Below are positions 5,574 to 12,211 of a DNA stretch of 12,211 nucleotides, piece by piece. How positions within the stretch are numbered: the stretch's first letter is position 1; each line of letters begins with the position of its first letter. This DNA comes from OMOG01 sp041485845 (GTDB taxonomy: Bacteria > Acidobacteriota > Terriglobia > Bryobacterales > Bryobacteraceae): contig JBGPKH010000225.1 in the NCBI GenBank assembly GCA_041485845.1, positions 1 to 12,211 of the forward strand, in the 5' to 3' direction. The position numbers and the translations under genes were made by a program. The notes under the pieces were generated by a model. That model had not been told where the DNA came from. It saw only the letters and a program-made list of their open reading frames with translations, and searched no databases.

Positions 5574-8118
5574 ATTCCAAAGCCTCCACCAGCGAGCTGC
5601 GCACGGCGGTCTCTGCCGGCCAGATGGCCGAGACGAGCGCGGCGCCGAGGATCACGGGCACCAGCATGGCCACGATGCCGGTGGGGAACTGGTAGGACAG
5701 CGGCATGCCGCTGAAATCGTGGGCCACGGCCTGGAGCTCGTAGTACAGGAAGATCATGCCGACCACGACTCCGAGCGCCAGTCCGATAATGCCGATGGCC
5801 ACGGCCTCCATCCACACGGTGCCGCGGATCTGGGCGCGCAATCCGCCCACAGCGCGCAAGACGCCGAACTCGCGGCGGCGGTCGGAGATCGAGACCGTGA
5901 GCGTGTTGACGATGCCGAGCAGCGCCACCACCATGGCCACTACGACCTGAATGTAGGTCATGCCGAGCCATGCGTCGGCGACCTTCATGATGTAATCCTT
6001 GAGCTCGCGGTTGAGCATGATGAACATGCGGCGGTGGCCGCCGAGGGTTTCGTTGATGCGGCGGCGCACCTCCTCGGGCGGAACGCCGGGCTTGGTATAG
6101 ACACGGAAGAGGTCGATGGTATCGTCCTGAAAGGATCGCGCGTAAGTTTTGCGCTCGAGAAAGATGGTGCCGAGCTGATTGGACAGATCGCGGATGATCC
6201 CGACCACCGGGAGCCGGAGCGTGCCCGTGGGAGTCGGGATTTCGATGCGGTCGCCGAGGTGGATCTTTTCGAGCTCGGCGAGATTCTCGGCGACGATCAC
6301 GCCCTTCTCTTCGGCCGCCAGCCGGTTCATGCCGTCGAGATCGCCTGCGATGACGTGACGGTGGACGCGGGCGGCGATGCGCAGCAGGTCCACCGCCACG
6401 ATCATGATGGGTTTGCCACGGAACTGGATGCGCGCCGTGCGGACCGGCTGGACTTCCTCCACGCCGGGTACCGCCTGAAGTTCCTCCTGCACGCCGGGCG
6501 GGAAGCGGAAGTCGTGGGAGGACAGGCCGGCGGATTCAGTGATGATGAGATCGGGATTGAGGGTGCCGGTCATCCACTCGCGGAGCGATTCGATGCTGCC
6601 GCGCGCCACGCCTCCCTGCGCCACCACCAGGGCCAGCGACAGCATCAGGGCGGCGGCGGTGGCCGAGGTGCGGCGCGGCGCCTGGATGAGGCTGTCGGCG
6701 GCCAGCGAACCTTCGATGGGGCGGATCCATTTCAGGGGGCGGCGCAAGAGCCTGGCCAGCGCCAGCGAAAGGGTGGGCGCGAAGAGCAGGCCGGCCAGCA
6801 GGGTGAGCAGACACCCGACGTAGAAGATCACGCGGTTGGCGCCCAGCGGGAGGCACACCAGCGCCGCGGCCGCCGCGGCCACCGCGACAATACGCCGGAT
6901 GCGATTCTCGCCGGCGCCCAACACCTGGTACCGGCCCTTCTGCAAGGCTTGAATCGGTTCCACACGAGCCGCATTGCGCGCCGGGACAAATGCGGCGATC
7001 ATGCTCATGGCCACTCCCATGGCTACCGCCAGCAGGAGGAATCGCGGGTCGATCAGGACTTCCTGGACGCGATTGGGGATGCCGAACATCTGGTCCATCA
7101 GGTCGCCCGTGAGACGTGTGAGGGTGCGCGCGAACGCCAGGCCCACGACCGCCCCGACGGCCGATCCGATCACGCCGGCGATGGCGCTTTCGGCGAGAAA
7201 AAGCGTGCGGATCTGCCCGCGCGTGGCGCCGAGCGCGCGCAGGATTCCGATTTCCGAACGGCGCTGGGTCACCGCGATGGAGAAGGAATTGTAGATGATG
7301 AACATCCCGATGAACATGGCAAAAAAGCTGGAGACACCGGTCGCGGTGGTGTAGATGGCCAGCAGCGATTCAAACGTACGCCCGCGGCCGGATGGCGGCT
7401 CGATGGTGAACCCCGCCCCCAGCGACTTTTGCAGGGCCGCCACGCCCTGGTCGAGCGAGACGCCGTCGCGGAGACCGATATCGATGCGGTCGAAATGGCG
7501 GCCGCGGCCGAATACCTTCTGCGCCGCGTAGATGTCCATGATGGCGAGGTTGCCGCCAAACGCCGAGGCCATCCCGCCGGCCTTCAGGACGCCGCGGATG
7601 GTGAACTGCCGCGGGCCCTCCATGGTGGTGAAGGCGATTTTGTTCCCGCTTTTGAGGCCGTTGCGATCGGCGAAGTCGCGGGTGACGATCAGGGAATCGG
7701 GCTGGGCGAGAAAGATCAGCGGATCGTCGATGACGTCTTCATCCGGGTTGTCGAGGTCGTAATCGCGCAGGCTGCGGTCGCCGGTCATATCGACGGCGAG
7801 GATGAGCAGCTTGCCCTGGTCGCGGAGGTTGGTGTCGACGGAAGCCTCGATATCGGGGGATGCGACGCGGACCTGGGGCACCGCCTGCACGCGCTCCAGC
7901 ACCTCTTCGGCGACGCCCGAATCTCCGGCGGAGACCTGGAGCTGCGCCTTGCCGGCGATGCGGTCCACGGTCTGGTTGAAACCTTGCAGCACGGACCGGT
8001 TGGCGCTGTGCATGCTCACCAGCAGCGCCACGCCGAGCACGATGCCGGCGGTGGTGAGCACGCTGCGCAGCAGGTGCTTGCGCACGTAAGGCAGGCTGAT
8101 GAGCCGCAGGAGGATCAT
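5566..8118 (-). CDS. ABC transporter permease with two FtsX/MacB-type modules
   Basis: An 850-residue inner-membrane protein. About ten membrane segments can be placed: ~18-38, 257-280, 308-332, 356-378, 407-426, 429-452, 485-505, 720-742, 769-793 and 813-836, with large extracytoplasmic regions at ~40-255 and ~506-718. This is the doubled MacB_PCD-FtsX layout of YbbP-type permeases. The FtsX coupling motif occurs twice, RRSEIGILRALGATRGQI (286-303) and RRREFGVLRAVGGLRAQI (747-764). With the ATPase encoded just upstream it should form a MacB/LolCDE-like mechanotransmission transporter that acts on periplasmic substrates rather than importing solutes. ATG 8118 overlaps the ATPase stop (ATGA), with GGAGA 9 nt upstream. 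The stop overlaps the LolA-like start by 8 bp, which suggests work on lipoproteins or lipids. The substrate cannot be read from sequence. Confidence 0.93.
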   Translation of the reverse strand: MILLRLISLPYVRKHLLRSVLTTAGIVLGVALLVSMHSANRSVLQGFNQTVDRIAGKAQLQVSAGDSGVAEEVLERVQAVPQVRVASPDIEASVDTNLRDQGKLLILAVDMTGDRSLRDYDLDNPDEDVIDDPLIFLAQPDSLIVTRDFADRNGLKSGNKIAFTTMEGPRQFTIRGVLKAGGMASAFGGNLAIMDIYAAQKVFGRGRHFDRIDIGLRDGVSLDQGVAALQKSLGAGFTIEPPSGRGRTFESLLAIYTTATGVSSFFAMFIGMFIIYNSFSIAVTQRRSEIGILRALGATRGQIRTLFLAESAIAGVIGSAVGAVVGLAFARTLTRLTGDLMDQMFGIPNRVQEVLIDPRFLLLAVAMGVAMSMIAAFVPARNAARVEPIQALQKGRYQVLGAGENRIRRIVAVAAAAAALVCLPLGANRVIFYVGCLLTLLAGLLFAPTLSLALARLLRRPLKWIRPIEGSLAADSLIQAPRRTSATAAALMLSLALVVAQGGVARGSIESLREWMTGTLNPDLIITESAGLSSHDFRFPPGVQEELQAVPGVEEVQPVRTARIQFRGKPIMIVAVDLLRIAARVHRHVIAGDLDGMNRLAAEEKGVIVAENLAELEKIHLGDRIEIPTPTGTLRLPVVGIIRDLSNQLGTIFLERKTYARSFQDDTIDLFRVYTKPGVPPEEVRRRINETLGGHRRMFIMLNRELKDYIMKVADAWLGMTYIQVVVAMVVALLGIVNTLTVSISDRRREFGVLRAVGGLRAQIRGTVWMEAVAIGIIGLALGVVVGMIFLYYELQAVAHDFSGMPLSYQFPTGIVAMLVPVILGAALVSAIWPAETAVRSSLVEALEYE

Positions 8119-8789
8119 CGGCGCACGTCTCCGGCGATGCGGGCATCGCGCAGGGTGACGGTGCGCGGGCAGCTTTCGGCGACGCCGGCGTCATGGGTCA
8201 CGATCAGGACGGTGGAGTTGAGGCGCTGGTGGAGGTCGTGGATGAGGGCGAGGATTTCCGCGCCGGTGTGGGAGTCGAGGTTGCCGGTAGGCTCGTCGGC
8301 CAGGAGGACGGGCGGATAGAACGCGAGGGCGCGGGCGATGGCCACGCGCTGGCGCTCGCCGCCGGAGAGTTCGTCGGGCAAGTGGTCGAAGCGCTGGCCG
8401 AGCCGCACCAGATCGAGGAGGTCGCGGGCGCGCTTTTCGATCTCTTTGCGCGGAAGACCTTTGAGGTGCAGCGGCAGCGCCACGTTCTCCACACAGGTGA
8501 GGCTGGGCAGCAGGTTGAAGAACTGGAAGACGAAGCCGATCTTGTCGCGGCGCAGGCGGGTGAGGTCGTCATCGGCGAGCGCGGCGACGGACTGGCCATC
8601 GATGCGGATCTCGCCCGCGGTGGGACGGTCGAGGCCGCCGATGAGATTGAGGAGCGTCGATTTGCCGGAGCCGGAGGGGCCCACGATGGAGACCATCTCG
8701 CCCGGTTCGATGTGCAGGTCCACGGAATCGAGCGCGACAACCTTCCGTTTGCCGTTGAAATGTTTGGAGACTCCGGAAAGGGCAATCAT
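8115..8789 (-). CDS. ABC transporter ATP-binding protein, LolD/MacB family
   Basis: A 224-residue single nucleotide-binding domain, the normal length for LolD-like proteins. Motifs are complete: Walker A GPSGSGKST (37-45), Q-loop FVFQFFNLLP (86-95), signature LSGGERQ (141-147), Walker B VLLADEPTGNLD (161-172) and switch histidine in VTHD (197-200). The DEPTGNLD form and the FFNLLP Q-loop are typical of the LolD/MacB/FtsE group. It would power the permease encoded next, with which it shares an ATGA overlap. Its start lies 6 bp after the stop of the aminotransferase gene and no strong Shine-Dalgarno is visible, so translation may depend on coupling to the gene upstream. All catalytic residues are present. 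Confidence 0.95.
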   Translation of the reverse strand: MIALSGVSKHFNGKRKVVALDSVDLHIEPGEMVSIVGPSGSGKSTLLNLIGGLDRPTAGEIRIDGQSVAALADDDLTRLRRDKIGFVFQFFNLLPSLTCVENVALPLHLKGLPRKEIEKRARDLLDLVRLGQRFDHLPDELSGGERQRVAIARALAFYPPVLLADEPTGNLDSHTGAEILALIHDLHQRLNSTVLIVTHDAGVAESCPRTVTLRDARIAGDVRR

Positions 8790-8795
8790 CTGCCG

Positions 8796-9986
8796 CTACC
8801 GCAAGGCGGCCGCCGCACTGAGCGCCCGCTCCGCAGCCGCGCGCCCGTCACCGGCGGGCGAATACCCCTGCTGCCGGAGCGCATCCTCCAGCGCTTCGAG
8901 CACCAGCAGCACATTCTCGGCGCTCGATCCATAGCCCATCAGCCCGATGCGGAACACCTTTCCCGCCAGGGGTCCGAATCCGCCCGCGATCTCGATGCCG
9001 CGCTTCTCCAGCAGGTATTGGCGCACCTGTCCGTCATTCACTCCCTGCGGCACCCGCGGCGTATTCAGCGTCCACAGGCGATCCGCGGAATTGGCGACGT
9101 GCATCTCCAACCCCATCGCCTCGATCCCCGCGACAAACGCCAGATGATTGCGGCGATGCCGTTCCCAACGATTCTCACGGCCCTCTTCCGCCACCAGCGC
9201 CAGGCCCTCGCGCAGCGCGTAAAACAGCGTCGCCGAAGCCGTGTGGTGATAGCGGCGCCCTTCGAAATAGGTGTCGAGCAGCAGCAGGTCGAGATACCAG
9301 GTATGCACCATCGACGTGCGGGCGCGGAGGCGCTCCAGGGCGCGCGGCGACACGGTCATCGGCGCCAGGCCCGGCGGGCAGCCGAGACCCTTTTGAGTGC
9401 AACTGTACGCGATATCGATGCCGTTCTCATCCACCAGCACCGGCATGCCGCCCAGCGATGTGACGCAGTCGGCGATGGTCAGCGCGTCCACCTCGTGCGC
9501 CGCCTCGCAGACAGGCTTCGCCTGGTTGAACATGCCGGTGGAAGTCTCGGCCTGCACGAACGCCACCATGCGCGGACGCTCGCGACGAATGAAGTCGCGG
9601 ACTTGCTGGTAATCGTAAGGCTCGCCCCACGGTTTCGAGAGCCGCACCACCTCGGCGCCCTGCCGCCGCGCCATCTCCCCGATGCGGTCCGCGAAGAACC
9701 CGTTGGTCAGCAACGCAAACTTCGCGCCCGGCTCGGCGAAATTGGCGACGGCGGCCTCCATGCCGGCGCTTCCGGTCCCCGACATCGCGAGGTTGAACTC
9801 GTTCTTGGTCGAATAGGCATAGCCCAGCAGCGAGCGAACCTGCTCCGTCACTTCGAAGAAGAACGGATCGAGGTGTCCGACAATCGGCTGCGACATCGCC
9901 TGGTAAACCCGCGGCGCCACCAGGCTGGGGCCGGGTCCGAAAAGAAGGCGCTGGGGCGCCTGCAAAGGTGCGTAAGCATCGGGCAT
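8796..9986 (-). CDS. Alanine-glyoxylate / serine-pyruvate type PLP aminotransferase (class V)
   Basis: A 396-residue fold-type I PLP enzyme. The N-terminal FGPGPSLV (16-23) and HLDPFF are family hallmarks; LAMSGTGSAGMEAA (67-80) forms the phosphate-binding loop region. Asp173 in IADCVTSLGG should pair with the pyridine nitrogen, Lys199 in SCTQKGLGCPPG is the Schiff-base lysine, and Arg346 in FRIGLMG should bind the substrate carboxylate. The family moves an amino group from alanine or serine to glyoxylate or pyruvate; the exact pair is not decidable here. The frame extends upstream to ATG 10094, but those 36 residues are Arg/Pro-rich and outside the family; ATG 9986 starts where homologues usually do and lies 8 nt from a TAGACT hexamer. 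It is the first gene of the transporter operon, 6 bp before the ABC ATPase, with no obvious biochemical link. Confidence 0.92.
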   Translation of the reverse strand: MPDAYAPLQAPQRLLFGPGPSLVAPRVYQAMSQPIVGHLDPFFFEVTEQVRSLLGYAYSTKNEFNLAMSGTGSAGMEAAVANFAEPGAKFALLTNGFFADRIGEMARRQGAEVVRLSKPWGEPYDYQQVRDFIRRERPRMVAFVQAETSTGMFNQAKPVCEAAHEVDALTIADCVTSLGGMPVLVDENGIDIAYSCTQKGLGCPPGLAPMTVSPRALERLRARTSMVHTWYLDLLLLDTYFEGRRYHHTASATLFYALREGLALVAEEGRENRWERHRRNHLAFVAGIEAMGLEMHVANSADRLWTLNTPRVPQGVNDGQVRQYLLEKRGIEIAGGFGPLAGKVFRIGLMGYGSSAENVLLVLEALEDALRQQGYSPAGDGRAAAERALSAAAALR

Positions 9987-9994
9987 CAAGCACC

Positions 9995-10000
9995 AGTCTA
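9995..10000 (-). promoter_or_regulatory. Candidate -10 element for the aminotransferase-ABC operon, probably leaderless
   Basis: On the minus strand TAGACT ends exactly 8 nt before ATG 9986, in the context GGTAGACTGG. That distance puts the expected transcription start at or within a base or two of the ATG, and no Shine-Dalgarno lies between. No recognisable TTGACA-like -35 was found upstream, where the DNA is very GC-rich. The same layout faces the other way at 10101-10106. Confidence 0.45.
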
Positions 10001-10100
10001 CCGCCCTCGGCACAGTTGCCGCCCCGCGGCGGGTGGAACGGGGCGCCAGACGGGGCGGTGGCTCGAGTGGCCTCTCAGCACGCCGCCGCCCCACGGCTGG

Positions 10101-10106
10101 TAGAAT
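10101..10106 (+). promoter_or_regulatory. Candidate -10 element for the MFS transporter gene, probably leaderless
   Basis: TAGAAT ends exactly 8 nt before GTG 10115, in the context GGTAGAATGG. A transcript starting about 7-8 nt after the hexamer would begin at or near the GTG. There is no Shine-Dalgarno in the 8 nt and no clear -35. The ATG inside the hexamer context (10105) is in another frame and does not lead to the transporter. Confidence 0.45.
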
Positions 10107-10114
10107 GGCTGCCT

Positions 10115-11359
10115 GTGACGATACCGACTGCCGCGAACCGCACCGCCCTGTCGGCGAACGAGTGGCGCGTTCTCGCGCTCCTGGTCTTCTCCGCTTTCCT
10201 CAACTACGTGGATCGCGCCAACCTCTCCGTTGGCGCCACCAACATCCAGGCCGAGCTGCACCTTTCGGACTACTATCTCGGCAAGCTCCTCTCCGCTTTT
10301 TTCTGGACCTACGCCACGTTCCAACTATTCGTCATCGCCGGCTGGCTGGTGGATCGCTTTAACGTCTGTTGGGTCTACGCCATCGGGTTTTTCATTTGGT
10401 CGGGCGCCACCGCGGTCACCGGAATGGCGAACGCGTTCGGCGTCATGTTCGCCCTGCGTCTCCTGCTCGGCATGGGAGAATCGGTGGCGTACCCGGCCTA
10501 CTCGCGCATCCTGGCGAACAACTTTCCGGAACACCACCGCGGCTTCGCCAACGCGCTGATCGATGCCGGCACGAAGGGCGGACCCGCGCTCGGCACGCTG
10601 CTGGGCGGCCTGCTCATGGTGCGCTTCGGATGGCGCGCGTTCTTCATCGCGCTGGGTCTCGCCAGCTTCCTGTGGCTGATCCCCTGGATCTGGTGGATGC
10701 CGCGCGGCAGGGGCGTGGCGTCGCAGGAACATCGCGGCGACGTTCCGAGCATCGCTTCGATTCTGCGCCAGCGCTCCGCTTGGTTCACCGCCCTGGGTCT
10801 GTTCTGCTCGAACTATTTCTGGTACTTCCTGATCACCTGGCTCCCGCCTTACCTCGAAAAGGAACGGCATTTCTCAAAGAGCAAGATGGCAGTCTTCGGC
10901 TCGCTGGCCTTTCTCGCCATCTCGGTATCGAGCATGATCTCCGGCTGGTTCTCCGACCGCTGGATCTCGCGAGGCGGGACGCCCACGCGCGTGCGCAAGA
11001 CGTTTGCCGGCACGGGCCTGGTGCTGGCCACCATCATCCTTCCCGTGTGCGTGGTCCGCGACGAGGCCACCTCCATGACGCTCCTGATCCTCGCCTGCCT
11101 CTCCTTCGGACTCTACACTTCGAACGTCTTCGCCATCACCCAGACGCTGGCCGGTCCGCGCGCTGCCGGACAATGGACCGGCCTGCAAAACGGAGTCGCC
11201 AACCTGGCCGGTGTCGTAGCGCCGTGGCTGACCGGCTGGATCGTGCAGCAGACCGGGGAATTCTATCTCGCGTTTGTCGTGGCCACCGCGTTCATCCTGG
11301 CCGCCGCGGCCATGTTCGTTTTCGGAATCGGGCCCATCAAGCAGGTGGAGTACCGCTAG
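10115..11359 (+). CDS. MFS transporter, ACS (anion:cation symporter) family
   Basis: A 414-residue inner-membrane protein with about twelve hydrophobic segments and a hydrophilic central loop near residues 205-222 (PRGRGVASQEHRGD). NYVDRANLSV in the first helix and LLGMGESVAYPAYSRILANNF followed by HHRGFANALIDAGTKGG around helices 4-5 are strong ACS-family marks (relatives carry glucarate, galactonate, phthalate or other organic anions with protons). The substrate is not predictable. The frame is open upstream to ATG 9968, but that part is Arg/Pro-rich and overlaps the divergent gene. GTG 10115 begins just before the hydrophilic lead-in SANEWRVLALL and fits family length, so it is preferred. 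The gene is transcribed divergently from the aminotransferase operon, from a gap of about 128 bases, so shared regulation is possible. Confidence 0.9.
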   Translation: MTIPTAANRTALSANEWRVLALLVFSAFLNYVDRANLSVGATNIQAELHLSDYYLGKLLSAFFWTYATFQLFVIAGWLVDRFNVCWVYAIGFFIWSGATAVTGMANAFGVMFALRLLLGMGESVAYPAYSRILANNFPEHHRGFANALIDAGTKGGPALGTLLGGLLMVRFGWRAFFIALGLASFLWLIPWIWWMPRGRGVASQEHRGDVPSIASILRQRSAWFTALGLFCSNYFWYFLITWLPPYLEKERHFSKSKMAVFGSLAFLAISVSSMISGWFSDRWISRGGTPTRVRKTFAGTGLVLATIILPVCVVRDEATSMTLLILACLSFGLYTSNVFAITQTLAGPRAAGQWTGLQNGVANLAGVVAPWLTGWIVQQTGEFYLAFVVATAFILAAAAMFVFGIGPIKQVEYR

Positions 11360-11492
11360 TGTCCTGTCTCTGAAGTTCATCTGGTTGTGGTTGTGCGTCT
11401 TCGGCTCTGGCGAGCGGCGTGAGCTGATTGTGATGGAGCAGCCGAATGTCCGATTGATGTAAGATTGTGAGTCGACCGGAAAGGACTAAACG
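11360..11492. other. Intergenic spacer with possible mobile-element end and a weak promoter
   Basis: No gene is visible. The spacer begins at the MFS stop codon with tgtcctgtctctgaagttca, which has the look of an IS terminal sequence (TG start, short internal repetition), but no matching inverted end was found nearby. A -10-like TAAGAT is at 11460-11465 without a clear -35; it would give a leader of about 20 nt for the following gene. No convincing hairpin terminator for the MFS gene was found. Confidence 0.35.
11478..11485 (+). promoter_or_regulatory. Shine-Dalgarno of the FAD oxidoreductase gene
   Basis: GGAAAGGA ends 7 nt before ATG 11493. It supports this start and contrasts with the apparently leaderless starts at 9986 and 10115. 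Confidence 0.6.
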
Positions 11493-12211
11493 ATGCCAGA
11501 GGCAATCGACCAACTCAAAGCCGCCCTGCGAGGCGAGCTGATCCAACCTTCGGATGCGGCCTACGACGCCGCCCGCAAAGTACACAACGGAATGATCGAC
11601 CGGCGACCGGCGCTCATAGCCAAATGCGCCGGGGTGGCGGACGTCATGGCTTGCGTGAACTTTGCCCGTGACAGCAGACTGCTGGTGTCTATCCGTGGCG
11701 GAGGCCATAACGCCGGCGGCCTGGGAGTCTGTGACGGGGGACTGGTAATCGACCTCAGCCGCATGAGGGGCGTGCGCGTTGACCCTGCCGCCCGTGCCGT
11801 CCGCGCGGAGGGCGGATGCGTCTGGGGCGACGTGGACCACGCCACACACGCCTTCGGCATGGCGACCCCCAGCGGCATCATTTCCACCACCGGCGTGGGA
11901 GGCTTGACTCTGGGCGGCGGTCTCGGGCACCTCACCCGCAAGTGCGGCCTGGCTGTTGATAATCTCCTCGGCGTGGACATGGTGTTGGCAGACGGGCGCT
12001 TTGTCACCGCCGGCGCCGAAGAGAATCCGGACCTCTACTGGGCGGTGCGCGGCGGAGGCGGCAACTTCGGTGTGGTCACGTCCTTCCTCTTCCGCACGCA
12101 CCCGGTCAAGATGGTCTACGCCGGCCCCACGCTGTGGCCCCTGGAGCGCGCCGCCGAAGTCCTGCGGATCTACCGCCAGTTCATGGTCGACGCGCCCGAA
12201 GACATCAGCGG
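11493..12211 (+). CDS. FAD-binding oxidoreductase (PCMH/BBE-like), 3' end cut off by the window edge
   Basis: The frame is open from ATG 11493 to the right edge (239 codons), about half of the usual ~460 residues, so the substrate domain and C-terminal BBE segment are not visible. The PCMH-type FAD domain is clear: SIRGGGHNAGGLGVCDGGLV (67-86), with His72 the likely covalent FAD attachment residue; GVGGLTLGGGLGHLTRKCGL (134-153); and WAVRGGGGNFGVVTSF (183-198). Where bicovalent members have a cysteine before the GVGG stretch this protein has ISTTGVGG, so a single histidyl link is expected. Relatives oxidise sugars, alcohols or polyketide and alkaloid intermediates with oxygen as acceptor and are soluble or secreted; no signal peptide is present here. 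The reaction cannot be assigned. The start has a good Shine-Dalgarno (11478-11485). The gene is separated from the MFS gene by 133 bases and may be an independent unit. Confidence 0.9.
   Translation, partial: MPEAIDQLKAALRGELIQPSDAAYDAARKVHNGMIDRRPALIAKCAGVADVMACVNFARDSRLLVSIRGGGHNAGGLGVCDGGLVIDLSRMRGVRVDPAARAVRAEGGCVWGDVDHATHAFGMATPSGIISTTGVGGLTLGGGLGHLTRKCGLAVDNLLGVDMVLADGRFVTAGAEENPDLYWAVRGGGGNFGVVTSFLFRTHPVKMVYAGPTLWPLERAAEVLRIYRQFMVDAPEDIS

Noticed and set aside
5560..8319. A 919-codon open frame on the plus strand opposite the permease and ABC ATPase genes
   Set aside because: Its His/Asp/Gly/Arg-rich composition is typical of an antisense shadow in high-GC DNA. The opposite strand has complete permease and ATPase motifs and overlapping operon starts.
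9987..10094. N-terminal extension of the aminotransferase up to ATG 10094
   Set aside because: The extra 36 residues are Arg/Pro-rich, outside the family, and would overlap the divergent promoter; ATG 9986 fits the usual N-terminus.
8193..10103. A 636-codon open frame on the plus strand opposite the ABC ATPase and aminotransferase genes
   Set aside because: Low-complexity Arg/His/Glu-rich translation with no family motif, while the minus strand encodes intact enzymes.
9968..10114. N-terminal extension of the MFS transporter up to ATG 9968
   Set aside because: The extra 49 residues are not MFS-like and overlap the start of the divergent aminotransferase gene; GTG 10115 gives the expected family length.
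11337..12101. A 254-codon minus-strand frame opposite the FAD oxidoreductase
   Set aside because: The plus strand carries the diagnostic FAD-binding motifs and a Shine-Dalgarno; the minus frame is repetitive Ala/His/Val sequence without a recognisable domain.

Overview
The window is high-GC bacterial chromosome with tightly packed genes. The gene content fits an Acidobacteriota-like (Solibacter/Bryobacter type) soil bacterium: a LolA-like protein beside a double-FtsX permease, an ACS-family MFS transporter, a berberine-bridge-type FAD oxidoreductase and purine-rich 'cgcggag' repeats. This placement is an inference from style and gene families, not a database result.

Left part (1 to about 4640, minus strand): a two-gene module, visibly less GC-rich than the rest. 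It holds a large beta-class (Mod-like, type III style) DNA methyltransferase, then an AAA/ABC-type ATPase whose C-terminal half carries an OLD/TOPRIM-like acidic pattern. The two genes share an ATGA stop/start overlap. This looks like a restriction or phage-defence locus. The ATPase runs off the left edge, so a possible restriction subunit (Res-type helicase/nuclease) beyond it cannot be seen. The ~250-base leader upstream holds a 9-bp tandem repeat, a G8 tract and a strong Shine-Dalgarno sequence.

Middle part (4641 to 9986, minus strand): a four-gene operon, in transcription order an alanine-glyoxylate-type PLP aminotransferase, a LolD/MacB-like ABC ATPase, an 850-residue permease with two FtsX-like modules, and a LolA-like outer-membrane lipoprotein-sorting protein. 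Gaps are +6 bp, -4 bp and -8 bp. The ATPase and permease probably drive movement of a lipoprotein, lipid or other envelope substrate, with the LolA-like protein as periplasmic partner. The first ~60 codons of the LolA-like gene consist of a purine-rich (plus strand) direct-repeat element lying between a well-supported start codon and the signal-peptide-like segment.

Right part (9987 to 12211, plus strand): a short divergent promoter region separates the operon from an ACS-family MFS transporter. The two outward-facing genes have near-identical start architecture, GGTAGA(A/C)TGG with the start codon exactly 8 nt after the -10-like hexamer, suggesting paired leaderless promoters. A 133-base spacer with a possible mobile-element end follows, then the first 239 codons of an FAD-linked oxidoreductase that leaves the window at the right edge. 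No tRNA, rRNA, CRISPR array or complete insertion sequence was found.
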